Below the pieces are notes generated by a model. The model did no database searches. It saw only the letters and a list, made by a program, of their open reading frames with translations, and had not been told where the DNA came from. A DNA stretch of 39,246 bases from JBHHZJ01 sp046758005 (lineage in GTDB: Bacteria; Pseudomonadota; Alphaproteobacteria; Kiloniellales; J153), in contig JBHHZJ010000022.1 of the NCBI GenBank assembly GCA_046758005.1, positions 1 to 39,246 on the forward strand. The letters run 5' to 3'. The position numbers and the translations under genes were made by a program. This document shows, one piece after another, positions 8,112 through 17,303 of the stretch; within the stretch, counting starts at the first letter, position 1, and each line of letters starts with the position of its first letter.

Positions 8112-8921
8112 ATGCGGCCGGCCGCGGCGACGGTGCCCGGGCCGCGGCGCTTCGGCGCCGTCAACTGGCGCGGCGTGTGGAGCCTGTACCGCCGCGACGT
8201 GGTCCGGTTCTTCCGCTACGCCGGGGAATCGATCGCCGGCCCGGCGGTGTCCAGCCTCCTGTTCCTCGCCGTCTTCGAGCTTGCGCTGGGCGGCGGCGCC
8301 GACATGGCGCCCGGCGTTTCGCTGGCCCGGTTCGTCGCCCCCGGCATCGTCATGTTCGCCCTGACCCACAGCGCGTTCGAGAACGCCGCCATTCCGATCC
8401 TTTACGACAAGCTCGAGGGCATGATCGGCGACATCGTCGGCGCGCCGCTGACCCCGCTCGAAATCGTCGCCGGCTACACGCTCTCGGCGACCAGCAACGC
8501 CTTGACCGCGGGCGCCGTGGTGCTCGGCCTGATGGCCGCGTTCGTCGACCTGCCGCTGGCCGCGCCCGCGGCGGTCGTCGGCTTCGCCGCGGCCGGCGCC
8601 ATGCTCTTCGCCCTGCTCGGCGTCGTCACCGGGCTCTGGGCCGAGCGCTGGGACAACTACAGCGCCGCCGAGACGTTCCTGATGCTGCCGCTCGGCCTGC
8701 TGTCGGGGGCCTTCTTCGCCGTCGAGGGGCTGCCCGCGGACCTGCGCTGGGTCTTCGAGGCGAACCCGGTGTTCCACGCCGTCGAAGGGTTCCGCTACGG
8801 CTTCATCGGACATGCGCAGGCATCGATCGGCGTGGCCGCGGCGGTGCTGGCGGCCCTCATCGCGGCCTTGGGGCTCTTGGCGTGGCGACTGTTCGTGATC
8901 GGCTACAGGATCAAGCCCTGA
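8112..8921 (+). CDS. ABC-2 type permease (NodJ/YadH-like), second copy
   Basis: A 269-residue paralogue of the preceding gene with the same architecture: cytoplasmic GAVNWRGVWSLYRRDVVRFF, then six helices, then PLGLLSGAFFAVEGLP-...-NPVFHAVEGFRYGF. The pair is clearly a tandem duplication that has diverged, probably fixed as two halves of one transporter. No nucleotide-binding subunit lies before or after it. The substrate is unknown. The stop is followed by a 100-bp gap before the TraB/GumN gene. Confidence 0.88.
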   Translation: MRPAAATVPGPRRFGAVNWRGVWSLYRRDVVRFFRYAGESIAGPAVSSLLFLAVFELALGGGADMAPGVSLARFVAPGIVMFALTHSAFENAAIPILYDKLEGMIGDIVGAPLTPLEIVAGYTLSATSNALTAGAVVLGLMAAFVDLPLAAPAAVVGFAAAGAMLFALLGVVTGLWAERWDNYSAAETFLMLPLGLLSGAFFAVEGLPADLRWVFEANPVFHAVEGFRYGFIGHAQASIGVAAAVLAALIAALGLLAWRLFVIGYRIKP

Positions 8922-9021
8922 ATCGAGCCCTGAATCGAACCCCGAGCGCTAACATCTCGGCAACCATGAGGAGGCTACCCTGAGGCCGCCCATCCACCGC
9001 AAGGCAACCCCCGGACCGCGC

Positions 9022-9951
9022 ATGACGGCGATTCTCACGAACGCGCTTCGGCTGTTTCCGCGCCTGAGCCTGTCGGCGCTGGTCCTGCTGTTCGCGCTGG
9101 CCGCGCGTCCGGCCCTGCCGGCCGCGCAGCAGCCGTACGCTCAGGGCCTGCTGTGGCAGGTGGAGCGGCCGGGCGTGGCGCCGAACTACCTGTTCGGCAC
9201 CATCCACATCACCGACGAGCGCGTGCTCGACCTGCCGCCGCCGGTGCGCGCGGCCTTCGAGGCCGCTCGGAGCGCCACCTTCGAGGTCATCATGACGGAC
9301 GAGGTGCGCATCAAGATGGCCCGGGCGATGGTGCTGAACGACGGGCGAACGCTGGAGTCCATCCTCGGACCCGAACTGTATGAAGAGACCGTCGCCGCCG
9401 GGCGCCGATACGGGATCGGGCCGGAGCGGCTGCGCCACTTCAAGCCCTGGGCGCTGGCCACCATCTTCAGCATCCCGCAGGCCGAGCTGGCCCGCACCTC
9501 GTCGGGCGACCTGCCGCTCGACCAGTGGCTCCAGGCCGAGGCGGCGCGGCGCGGCAAGCCGCTTCATGCCCTGGAATCGGCCGACGAGCAGATCGCGCTG
9601 TTCAACGACCTGGCCGAGGCCGATCAGGTCGCCCTGCTCGAGGCGGCGGTCGCGGACAACGCCGCGATCGAAGCCATGTTCGAGGAGATGACCCGGCTCT
9701 ACCTCGCGCGCGACGTGGGTGCGATCGTCGCCAAGATGCTGGCCGATTCGGGCAGCCAACGGCCCCGGATCCTGGAGCTGTTCATGCTGCGCTTCAACGA
9801 GGCGCGCAACGCGGTCATGGTCGAGCGCATGGCCGAGCGCCTGAACGAAGGCGGCGCGTTCATCGCGATCGGCGCCCTGCACCTGCCCGGCGAGACCGGC
9901 CTGCTGAGTCTTTTGGAGCGGCGCGGCTACCGCCTGACCCGGCTCTACTGA
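9022..9951 (+). CDS. TraB/GumN family protein
   Basis: 309 residues with an N-terminal hydrophobic signal or anchor segment (about 10-34) and the TraB/GumN (Tiki-like) domain. The two diagnostic histidine motifs are present: FGTIHITD near residue 60 and IGALHLPGETGLL near residue 285. In Tiki homologues such GxxH motifs are part of a metalloprotease-like site; the bacterial role is unproven. It is probably periplasmic. It is separated from the permease pair by about 100 bp and from argD by a promoter-like region. Confidence 0.87.
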   Translation: MTAILTNALRLFPRLSLSALVLLFALAARPALPAAQQPYAQGLLWQVERPGVAPNYLFGTIHITDERVLDLPPPVRAAFEAARSATFEVIMTDEVRIKMARAMVLNDGRTLESILGPELYEETVAAGRRYGIGPERLRHFKPWALATIFSIPQAELARTSSGDLPLDQWLQAEAARRGKPLHALESADEQIALFNDLAEADQVALLEAAVADNAAIEAMFEEMTRLYLARDVGAIVAKMLADSGSQRPRILELFMLRFNEARNAVMVERMAERLNEGGAFIAIGALHLPGETGLLSLLERRGYRLTRLY

Positions 9952-9975
9952 GCCCGCGCCCGGGTCCGCCGCGGC

Positions 9976-10005
9976 TTGGTTGACAGCGCGCGCCGTTGCT
10001 AGAAT
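9976..10005 (+). promoter_or_regulatory. Putative promoter of argD-argF-hslO
   Basis: TTGGTTGACA (9976-9985) is followed by TAGAAT (10000-10005). Using TTGGTT as -35 gives an 18-bp spacer. Using the better TTGACA gives only 14 bp to TAGAAT, or 17 bp to the weaker AATAGT at 10003. It lies 68 bp upstream of the argD GTG. Confidence 0.4.
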
Positions 10006-10072
10006 AGTCACGCCCTTTCCGCGCCGGCGGCGTAGCGCCGTGCGGCTGTCCTGCGCGCTTGGGAGCGGTGCC

Positions 10073-11251
10073 GTGAACGACGCCTTGATGCCGACCTACG
10101 CCCGCGCCCGCCTCGCCTTCGAGCGGGGCGAGGGGCCGTACCTGTTCACCGCGGACGGGCGGCGCTACCTGGACTTCGCCGGCGGGGTGGCGGTCACCGC
10201 GCTCGGCCACGCCCATCCGCACCTGGTCGCGGCGCTGACCGAGCAGGCGTGCAAGGTCTGGCACGTCTCCAACCTGTTCGAAATCCCGGAGGCGGAGCGC
10301 CTGGCCGAGCGCCTGGCCGCGCAGGGCTTCGCCGACCGGGTGTTCTTTTGCAATTCCGGCGCCGAGGCGGTCGAGGGCGTCATCAAGCTGGCGCGCAAGT
10401 ACCATCATCACGCCGGCCGCCCGGAACGGTACCGCATCATCACCTGCGACGGCGCCTTCCACGGGCGCACGCTGACCACGCTGTCCGCGGCCGGAAACCC
10501 GAAGCACCTCGAGGGCTTCGGCCCGGCCTCCGAGGGTTTCGACCGGGTCGCCTTCGGCAACCTGAACGAGCTGCGCGCGGCGATCGGCGGCGAAACCGCG
10601 GCGGTCCTGGTCGAGCCGATCCAGGGCGAGGGCGGAGTGCGCGCGGCCGGCCCGGACTACCTGCGGGGCTTGCGCGCGGTGTGTGACGAGTTCGGCCTGC
10701 TCCTGCTGCTCGACGAGGTCCAGACCGGGATGGGCCGCACCGGCAGGCTGTTCGCCCATGAGTCGGCGGGGATCGCGCCCGACGCCATGGCGCTCGCCAA
10801 GGGCCTGGGCGGCGGCTTTCCGATCGGCGCCATGCTCGCGACCGAGGCGGCCGCGGCCGGCATGACCGCGGGCACGCACGGCAGCACGTTCGGCGGCAAC
10901 CCGCTTGCCATGGCCGTCGGCAACGCGGTCCTGGACGTCCTGCTCGGCGAGGGCTTCCTGGAGGCGGTCGAGCGCAAGGCCGGCGTCCTGTCGCAACGGC
11001 TGGAGGCCCTGGTCGCGCGCCATCCCAAGGTCCTGGCCGAGGTGCGCGGCGCCGGCCTCCTGCTCGGCCTGCGCTGCGTGGTGCCGAACGCCGAGATGGC
11101 GGCGCGGTTACGCGAGGCCGGCCTGCTCACCGCCCCGGCGGCCGAGAACGTGGTCCGCCTGCTGCCGCCGCTCGTCATCGAGGACGCGCAGATCGAAGAG
11201 GCCGCGGCGATCCTGGAGCGGGTCTGCGCCGATTGGGCGAAGGCGGCCTGA
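10073..11251 (+). CDS. argD: Acetylornithine aminotransferase
   Basis: A 392-residue class III PLP-dependent aminotransferase. It converts N-acetylglutamate semialdehyde to N-acetylornithine in arginine synthesis, and family members may also serve in lysine synthesis. Visible motifs: DFAGGVAVTALGH near the N-terminus, FFCNSGAEAVEGVIKLAR (phosphate loop), DGAFHGRT, VEPIQGEGGV, LLLDEVQTGMGRTG (PLP-binding Asp), LAKGLGGGFPIGA (Schiff-base Lys) and HGSTFGGNP. The GTG at 10073 is chosen because GGGAG precedes it and homologues begin near LMPTYAR; the frame reaching back to 9980 runs through the promoter. One base separates its stop from the argF ATG. Confidence 0.95.
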   Translation: MNDALMPTYARARLAFERGEGPYLFTADGRRYLDFAGGVAVTALGHAHPHLVAALTEQACKVWHVSNLFEIPEAERLAERLAAQGFADRVFFCNSGAEAVEGVIKLARKYHHHAGRPERYRIITCDGAFHGRTLTTLSAAGNPKHLEGFGPASEGFDRVAFGNLNELRAAIGGETAAVLVEPIQGEGGVRAAGPDYLRGLRAVCDEFGLLLLLDEVQTGMGRTGRLFAHESAGIAPDAMALAKGLGGGFPIGAMLATEAAAAGMTAGTHGSTFGGNPLAMAVGNAVLDVLLGEGFLEAVERKAGVLSQRLEALVARHPKVLAEVRGAGLLLGLRCVVPNAEMAARLREAGLLTAPAAENVVRLLPPLVIEDAQIEEAAAILERVCADWAKAA

Positions 11252-11252
11252 G

Positions 11253-12170
11253 ATGAGCGGTATCAAGCACTTCCTCGATCTCGACCGGTTCGACACCGCG
11301 ACTCTGCGCGAGATGATCGACACCGGCAAGGCCTTCAAGCGCGGCCAGCCGCCGGGCGGCCGGGAAAAGCTGCTGGTGGGCAAGGCGCTGGCCCTGGTGT
11401 TCGAGAAGCCCTCGACCCGTACGCGCGTGTCCTTCGAGTTGGCGATCCGCCAACTCGGCGGCGAGGCGATCGTGCTCGAGCGCGACGGCAGCCAGCTCGG
11501 CCGCGGCGAGACCGTGGCCGACACGGCGCGCGCGCTGTCGCGCTACGTCGACGCCATCATGATCAGGACGACAAGCGAGTCGAAACTCCTGGAAATGGCC
11601 GAGTTCGCCAGCGTGCCGGTGATCAACGGGCTGACCGACCGGACCCATCCCTGCCAGCTGATGGCCGACGTGATGACCTTCGAGGAGCACCGCGGGCCGA
11701 TCGAGGGCAAGGTCGTCGCCTGGTCGGGCGACGGCAACAACATGGCCGCGTCGTGGATCCACGCGGCGGTGCGCTTCCGCTTCGAGCTGCGCCTGGCGTG
11801 CCCGGAGATGCTGATGCCGCCCGCGGACGTGCTGGCCTGGGCCGCCGGCGAGGGCGGCAAGGTCGGCGTCACCCCGGACGTGGACACGGCGGTCGCCGGG
11901 GCCGACTGCGTGGTGACCGACACGTGGGTGTCCATGGGCGACGAGGACGGCGACAGTCCCAGCCGGCACAACCTGCTCCGGCCATACCAGGTGGACGACC
12001 GCGTGATGCGCCTGGCCAAGCCGGACGCCATTTTCATGCACTGCCTGCCGGCGCATCGCGGGGATGAGGTGACCGGGGCGGTGATCGACGGCCCGCAGTC
12101 CGTGGTCTGGGACGAGGCGGAGAACCGCCTGCATGCGCAGAAGGGCATCCTCTACTGGTGTCTGACTTGA
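11253..12170 (+). CDS. argF: Ornithine carbamoyltransferase
   Basis: A 305-residue anabolic ornithine transcarbamylase making citrulline from ornithine and carbamoyl phosphate. It carries the carbamoyl-phosphate site STRTRVSFE, the HPCQ motif (TDRTHPCQLMAD), the ornithine-binding DTWVSMGDE loop, and the catalytic HCLPAHRG with its cysteine. The length is normal for the bacterial enzyme. The ATG at 11253 follows the argD TGA by one base. Its own TGA at 12168-12170 shares a base with the hslO ATG, so the three genes are one transcript. Confidence 0.96.
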   Translation: MSGIKHFLDLDRFDTATLREMIDTGKAFKRGQPPGGREKLLVGKALALVFEKPSTRTRVSFELAIRQLGGEAIVLERDGSQLGRGETVADTARALSRYVDAIMIRTTSESKLLEMAEFASVPVINGLTDRTHPCQLMADVMTFEEHRGPIEGKVVAWSGDGNNMAASWIHAAVRFRFELRLACPEMLMPPADVLAWAAGEGGKVGVTPDVDTAVAGADCVVTDTWVSMGDEDGDSPSRHNLLRPYQVDDRVMRLAKPDAIFMHCLPAHRGDEVTGAVIDGPQSVVWDEAENRLHAQKGILYWCLT

Positions 12171-13111
12171 TGAGCGGGGCCGCGGCCACGTCGGCGCTGC
12201 CGGACGAGGACGTGGTTCAGAGGTTCATGCTCGAATCCTCGGGGATACGCGGGGATTTGGTGCGCCTGGGCACGGCGGTCGACCGTATCGTTACCCGCCA
12301 CGCGTATCCCGCACCGCTGGCCGCCCTGCTCGGCGAGATGCTGGCGCTCACCGCCATGCTGTCGAGCATGATGAAGTACGAGGGGATCTTCACACTGCAG
12401 ATGAAGGGCGACGGTCCGGTCAAGATGATGATCGCCGACATGACCTCTGAGGGTCACCTGCGCGGCTACGCCGGTTTCGACGCCGCGCGGCTCGCCGCCG
12501 TTCTGGCGCGTCCCCGGGCGGCCGGGCGCGCCGCACGGCCGGGCATCGGCACGCTGCTGGGCCGGGGACACCTGGCCTTCACCGTCGATCAGGGCCCGCA
12601 CACCGAGCGCTACCAGGGCATCGTCGAGCTGACCGGGCAGACGCTCGCGGACTGCCTGCAGCATTACTTCCGCCAATCGGAGCAGATCCACGCCGGCCTG
12701 ATGGTCGCCGTCGACCGGGTGCGCGGGGCCTGGGGCTCGGCCGGCCTGATCCTGCAGCGCATCCCCGAGCAGGTCGCGACCCGGGACGCCGAGGCCGCCG
12801 AGGAGGCCTGGCGCCGGGCCATGATCCTGCAGGCCAGCTGCACGACCCGGGAGCTGCTCGACCGGACGCTGCCGATCAACGACCTGCTGTACCGCCTGTT
12901 CCACGAGGAGGGCGTGCGCGTCTACCGCCGCCGCCCGCTCGTGGACCGCTGCCGCTGCTCGCGCGCGCGCCTGGAGGAGACCCTCCGCGCCATGCCGCGG
13001 GCGCAGGTCGAGGACCTGAAGGTCGACGGCGAGGTGGTCGTCACCTGCCAGTTCTGCAACAAGGACTACCGCTTCGACGGCGCGGCGCTGGACCGGATTT
13101 ATGCGTCTTGA
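12170..13111 (+). CDS. hslO: Redox-activated chaperone Hsp33
   Basis: A 313-residue Hsp33, a cytosolic holdase switched on by oxidation. The C-terminal zinc site is intact: RCRC (C-x-C) followed about 30 residues later by CQFC (C-x2-C). The N-terminal substrate-binding fold includes LQMKGDGPVKMMIAD and the LRGYAGF segment. The ATG at 12170 overlaps the argF stop by one base; a GTG at 12158 in the same frame would lie inside argF and is less likely. Linkage of hslO to argD-argF is common in alphaproteobacteria. Confidence 0.95.
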   Translation: MSGAAATSALPDEDVVQRFMLESSGIRGDLVRLGTAVDRIVTRHAYPAPLAALLGEMLALTAMLSSMMKYEGIFTLQMKGDGPVKMMIADMTSEGHLRGYAGFDAARLAAVLARPRAAGRAARPGIGTLLGRGHLAFTVDQGPHTERYQGIVELTGQTLADCLQHYFRQSEQIHAGLMVAVDRVRGAWGSAGLILQRIPEQVATRDAEAAEEAWRRAMILQASCTTRELLDRTLPINDLLYRLFHEEGVRVYRRRPLVDRCRCSRARLEETLRAMPRAQVEDLKVDGEVVVTCQFCNKDYRFDGAALDRIYAS

Positions 13112-13178
13112 TTGCGCCCGATTCGGCGCGTAAGGATCAGCGGAAGGCCGTCTTCCCCTCGATTCGCACGGTGCTCCC

Positions 13179-13772
13179 ATGCTTCGTCCGCCGCGCCCCG
13201 CCGCGCTTGCCGCCGCACTGCTCGTCGCGCTCGCCGCGTGCGCCGCGCCGCCGCCGCGCCCCGAATTTCCGCAGATCACGTTCCAGAATCTGCCGCCGAT
13301 CCGCCTCGACGTTCGCGAGGTGACGGTGGAGCAGGCCTACCGGCCGCCCGCCAAGGCGCCCAACGTCGATCACCGCTTTCCGGTACCGCCCGCCGACGCC
13401 GCCATGCGCTGGGCGCGTGACAGGCTCGTCGCCGCGGGCGCGACGCGGCGGGCCCACTACGTCGTGCGCGACGCCTCGGTCGTCGAGACCCCGCTCAAGA
13501 CGACGGGCGGCCTGAAGGGGATGTTCACCACCGAGCCGTCCGAGCGCTACGACGCGCGCGTGGTCGTGGAGCTGCGGATCATCGCCGACGACGGGCGGGT
13601 CGCGGGCTCGGCCACGGCCGAGGCCGTGCGCTCGCGCTCGGTGCCGGAGGACATCACTTTGAACGAGCGCGAGAAGGTCTGGTACGAGATGACCGAGGAC
13701 ATCATGCGCGAGCTCAACGGCCAACTCGAGCAGACCATCAAGACCGTTTTCTCCCCCTACGTGATCCTTTGA
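13179..13772 (+). CDS. Putative lipoprotein
   Basis: 197 residues starting with a lipoprotein signal peptide and the lipobox LAAC (Cys21). The mature part has no family I can name with certainty; it shows alternating beta-like segments (YDARVVVELRIIADDGRVAGSATAEA) and a terminal amphipathic helix (MTEDIMRELNGQLEQTIKTVF). Residue +2 after Cys is Ala, so sorting to the outer membrane is expected. It lies 67 bp after hslO. Its 3' end overlaps the convergent argE gene by 16 bp. Confidence 0.82.
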   Translation: MLRPPRPAALAAALLVALAACAAPPPRPEFPQITFQNLPPIRLDVREVTVEQAYRPPAKAPNVDHRFPVPPADAAMRWARDRLVAAGATRRAHYVVRDASVVETPLKTTGGLKGMFTTEPSERYDARVVVELRIIADDGRVAGSATAEAVRSRSVPEDITLNEREKVWYEMTEDIMRELNGQLEQTIKTVFSPYVIL

Positions 13773-14941
13773 GCGCCGCCCGCCGCCCAGGCGCACAGGC
13801 GGCGCAGGAAGGCCTCGCACGCCTCGACCTGGGCGCGCGCGACGTATTCGTTGGGCTGATGCGCCTGGTCGATCGCGCCGGGCCCGCACACGACGGTGGA
13901 GAAGCCCGTCTCCTGGAACAGGCCGCCTTCGGTCGCGAACGAGATCACGGTCGTGGTATTGGCGCCGGTGAGCGCCCGCACCAGCGCCTCGGCCGCGCCA
14001 TCCTCTTCCGGCACGAGCGGCGGCACCGCCGCCAGGGCCTCGGTGACGATCGAAGCCTCCGGGGCGAATTCGCGCAGGCGCGGCAGGGCCTCGGTCTCGG
14101 CGAAGCGGTCGAAGCGCGCGGCGAGCGCCCGGGGATCTTCGCCGGGCAACGGCCGGAACTGCCAGGTGATGGAACAGGTGCGCGGAATGATGTTGTGCGC
14201 CGTGCCGCCCGCGATCTCGCCGACGTTGAACGTCGTGTAGGGCGGCTCGAACCGGCTGTCGGCGGCCCGCGCCGCGGCGCGCCGCTCCCTCGCGAGCGCG
14301 CCGATGAAGTGCACGAGATCCCCGGCCGCCAGGATCGCGTTGCCGCCCAGGTGCGGCTGGGCGGAATGGGCCTCCTTGCCGGTCACCGTGGTCCGGTACA
14401 CGTAGCAGCCCTTGTTCGCGGTCGCGATCTGCATCGAGGTCGGCTCGCCGATGATGACCATCGCCGGCGGCGGCAAGGCGGCGGCGATGTCGGCGATCAG
14501 GCCGGACACGCCGAGGCAGCCGACCTCCTCGTCGTAAGAGAGCGCCAGATGGATCGGGCGCTTCGGTCCCGCCGCCAGGAACTCCGGCACCAGGGCGAGC
14601 GCCACCGCCAGGAAGCCCTTCATGTCGGCGGTCCCGCGGCCGTACAGCCGGCCGTCGCGTTCGCTCAGGCGGAACGGGTCGCTGTCCCAGGGCTGGCCCG
14701 CGACCGGCACGACGTCGGTGTGGCCCGACAGCACGACGCCGCCCGCGATCTGCGGTCCGAGGGTGGCGAACAGGTTGGCCTTGGTGCCTTCGGCGTTGGC
14801 GGTGCGCCGGGCCGGCACCCCGTGGTCCCGGAGGTATCGTTCGACGAAATCGATCAGCGCCAGGTTCGACTTCGACGAGGTCGTGTCGAAGCCGACCAGG
14901 CGTTCGATCATCTCGACCGGGCTGTAGCGCGCGCCGCCCAT
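13757..14941 (-). CDS. argE: Acetylornithine deacetylase (M20 family)
   Basis: A 394-residue M20 zinc-dependent amidohydrolase releasing ornithine from N-acetylornithine. The metal and catalytic motifs are in order: SGHTDVVP (His and catalytic Asp), GRGTADMKG (bridging Asp), SYDEEVGCLG (general-base Glu and metal Glu), GEPT, and a late CGPGAIDQAHQPNEYV (metal His). The ATG at 14941 gives the standard start GARYSPVEMIERLVGFDT; the frame continuing to 15142 overlaps trkH and is spurious. It follows trkH by 22 bp on the same strand. Together with argD-argF nearby, it suggests a linear arginine pathway through free ornithine. Confidence 0.93.
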   Translation of the reverse strand: MGGARYSPVEMIERLVGFDTTSSKSNLALIDFVERYLRDHGVPARRTANAEGTKANLFATLGPQIAGGVVLSGHTDVVPVAGQPWDSDPFRLSERDGRLYGRGTADMKGFLAVALALVPEFLAAGPKRPIHLALSYDEEVGCLGVSGLIADIAAALPPPAMVIIGEPTSMQIATANKGCYVYRTTVTGKEAHSAQPHLGGNAILAAGDLVHFIGALARERRAAARAADSRFEPPYTTFNVGEIAGGTAHNIIPRTCSITWQFRPLPGEDPRALAARFDRFAETEALPRLREFAPEASIVTEALAAVPPLVPEEDGAAEALVRALTGANTTTVISFATEGGLFQETGFSTVVCGPGAIDQAHQPNEYVARAQVEACEAFLRRLCAWAAGGAQRIT

Positions 14942-14963
14942 GGCCGGATCCCCGCGGGCCGCC

Positions 14964-16409
14964 TCAGCCGCGCCAGAACGACGGGGTGAGCAGCACGAGC
15001 ACGGTGAACAGCTCGAGCCGGCCGAGCAGCATGCCCGCCGAGAGCAGCCACTTCGCCCCGTCCGGCAAAGTCTTGAACGTGCCCGAAGGCCCGATGATGT
15101 CGCCCAAGCCCGGCCCGACGTTGGAGATGGCGGTGGCCGCACCCGAGACCGCGGTGACGAAGTCCAGGCCGAACAGCCCGAGACCGATGGCGAGCAACGC
15201 GAAACTCGCGATGAACAGGAAGAAGAAGGCCATGACCGACTCGGCCACCAGCTCGGGGATCGGCCGCTTGTTGTAGTAGGGGAAGAAGACCCCGTGCGGC
15301 TGCAACAGGCGCTTCAACTGCGCGACCGCCGTGGCGTACAGGACCTGGAAGCGGAAGATCTTGATGCCGCACGTGGTCGAGCCGGCGCAGCCGCCGATGA
15401 ACATCAAGGTAAACAACGCGGCGGACGCGAACCCGCCCCAGGCCCCGAAGTCGTCGGAGGTGTAGCCGGTGCCGGTCATGATCGAGATGACGTTGAACGT
15501 GCCGTGGCGCAGCGCCTCGCCGGGCGGCATGATGCCTCGGCTCCAGAGCCAATAGGCGACCAGGACGATGGACACCGCCAGGACCGAGAGCATGCAGCGC
15601 ACCTGGCTGTCGCGCAGCGGCGCCAGCGGGCTGCCGCGCACGGCGCGCAGATAGAGCACGAAGGGCATGCTCCCCAGCACCATCGTCAGGCTGACCGCCA
15701 TGTCGATGGCAGGGCTATGGAAATACGCCAGCGACATATCGGAGGTGGAGAACCCGCCGGTGGCGATCGCGGTCATGGCGTGGGCCACGGCCTCGAACCC
15801 GGTCATGCCGAGCGCCCACAGCACGATCGCCGCGAGCGCGGTGAGCGAGACGTAGATGATGCTGATGCCGCCCGCGATCTGGGCCGCGCGGGGCAGCACC
15901 TTGTCGGTCTCGAAGGCCTCGATCCGGAACAGCTGCATGCCGCCGACCTGAAGCATCGGCAGCACCGCCAGGGCCATGACGATAATGCCGATGCCGCCCA
16001 GCCACTGCAGGATCGCGCGCCAAAGCAGGATGCCGGGCGGGGCGTTGTCCAGTCCGACGATGACGGTCGACCCCGTCGTCGTCACGCCCGACATGGACTC
16101 GAAGAACGCATCGGTGATGGTCAGGTCGAGCTCGGAATAGGCGAACGGCAAGGCGCCGAAAGCGGCGATGACGAGCCAAGCCAGGGTGGTCATGAGGAAG
16201 GCCTGGCGCCGCGAGAACGCGGCCCACCCCGAGCGCGCCGTCAGGATCATCAGGACGCCGACGAACAGGGTGGTCCCCGACGCCGCGGTGAACACCTGCC
16301 AGTCCGGGTGGCCGACCATGGCGTCGACGCCCGCGGGAATCACCATGGCCACGGCGAGCACCGACAGGAGGATACCGAGCACGAAGACGACGGGCCGTAA
16401 CTCGATCAT
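14964..16409 (-). CDS. trkH: Trk potassium uptake channel subunit TrkH
   Basis: A 481-residue inner-membrane protein of the TrkH/KtrB family, which takes up K+ with the NAD-binding regulator TrkA. The four pore loops with their central glycine can be seen: TTTGSTV, ATGGFSTSD, GTGYTSDDF and NVGPGLGD. About ten to twelve helices flank them, and the basic RPIPELVAESVMAFF segment lies before the last pore loop. trkA is not in the window. It lies 81 bp downstream of folE and 22 bp upstream of argE, all on the minus strand, so co-transcription is possible. Confidence 0.94.
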   Translation of the reverse strand: MIELRPVVFVLGILLSVLAVAMVIPAGVDAMVGHPDWQVFTAASGTTLFVGVLMILTARSGWAAFSRRQAFLMTTLAWLVIAAFGALPFAYSELDLTITDAFFESMSGVTTTGSTVIVGLDNAPPGILLWRAILQWLGGIGIIVMALAVLPMLQVGGMQLFRIEAFETDKVLPRAAQIAGGISIIYVSLTALAAIVLWALGMTGFEAVAHAMTAIATGGFSTSDMSLAYFHSPAIDMAVSLTMVLGSMPFVLYLRAVRGSPLAPLRDSQVRCMLSVLAVSIVLVAYWLWSRGIMPPGEALRHGTFNVISIMTGTGYTSDDFGAWGGFASAALFTLMFIGGCAGSTTCGIKIFRFQVLYATAVAQLKRLLQPHGVFFPYYNKRPIPELVAESVMAFFFLFIASFALLAIGLGLFGLDFVTAVSGAATAISNVGPGLGDIIGPSGTFKTLPDGAKWLLSAGMLLGRLELFTVLVLLTPSFWRG

Positions 16410-16490
16410 CGGCTGGCGATTTCCCGGTGTGGCCCGGCCGACCGCCCATGCGGGCGCCGGGAACGCGCCGCAGGCCGCGGCGGGGTATCG

Positions 16491-17153
16491 CTATAGCAGA
16501 TCCGCCGGTCCGTTTCCGCCGTTGCCGATGAGCGACAGCACCTCGCGCCGGGTGCGCGGATCGTCGCGGAAGCGCCCGAGCATCCGGCTCGTGATCATGG
16601 TCGAGCCCGGCTTGTGCACCCCGCGGGCGGTCATGCACTGGTGCGTCGCCTCGATCACGACGGCGACACCCTGCGGTTGCAGGACCTCGTTGATCGTGTT
16701 GGCGATTTGCGCGGTCATCTTCTCCTGGATCTGCAGGCGCCGGGCGTAGGCGTCGACGACGCGGGCGAGCTTGCTGATCCCGACGACCCGCTTGTCCGGG
16801 AGGTAGCCGACGTGCGCCCTGCCGATGATCGGCATGATGTGGTGCTCGCAGTGCGACTCGAAGCGGATGTCGCGCAGCAGCACGATCTCGTCGTAACCGT
16901 CGACCTCCTCGAACGTCCGCTGCAGCAGGTTCACCGGGTCGAGCCGGTAGCCCCCGAAGAACTGCTCGTACGCGCGCACGACCCGGTCCGGCGTGCCGCG
17001 CAGCCCTTCGCGGGCCGGGTCGTCCCCGGCCCAACGGATCAGCGTGCGCACGGCGGCCAGGACGTCCTCCCTGCTCGGGCGCTTCGGTTCCCGTTCCGCG
17101 CCGGTCTCCGCCGCGGAGTGATCGATTTCTCGGATTGACGGTTTGATGCTCAC
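16491..17153 (-). CDS. folE: GTP cyclohydrolase I
   Basis: A 220-residue FolE type I enzyme, the first step of tetrahydrofolate (and pterin) synthesis: GTP to dihydroneopterin triphosphate. The zinc and catalytic residues are clear: FESHCEHHIMP and ATHQCMTARGVHKPGS. GRAHVGYLPDKRVVGISKLAR is the usual substrate/pentamer segment. Translation starts at a GTG (17153; VSIKPS). The leader upstream carries unusual 14-bp tandem repeats. apaG lies further upstream on the same strand. Confidence 0.95.
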   Translation of the reverse strand: MSIKPSIREIDHSAAETGAEREPKRPSREDVLAAVRTLIRWAGDDPAREGLRGTPDRVVRAYEQFFGGYRLDPVNLLQRTFEEVDGYDEIVLLRDIRFESHCEHHIMPIIGRAHVGYLPDKRVVGISKLARVVDAYARRLQIQEKMTAQIANTINEVLQPQGVAVVIEATHQCMTARGVHKPGSTMITSRMLGRFRDDPRTRREVLSLIGNGGNGPADLL

Positions 17154-17182
17154 GACTGATTGCCCCTGTGTGATTCGTTATG

Positions 17183-17237
17183 TGTTCGTCCGGATGTTTT
17201 CGTCCGGATCTTTTCGCCCGGAGGTTTTCGCCCGGGC
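17183..17237. repeat. 14-bp tandem repeats upstream of folE
   Basis: Three full units (17196-17209, 17210-17223, 17224-17237) of the form GTTTTCGTCCGGAT, preceded by a 13-base unit at 17183-17195. The array lies between folE and apaG, 30-85 bp upstream of the folE start codon, where promoter or leader sequence is expected. Confidence 0.85.
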
Positions 17238-17303
17238 CGGGGACGCACGCAACGCCTGCGTCCGCCCCGGGCCGATCGACGCCGTCGTCCTCCTTCGGCG
17301 CCG

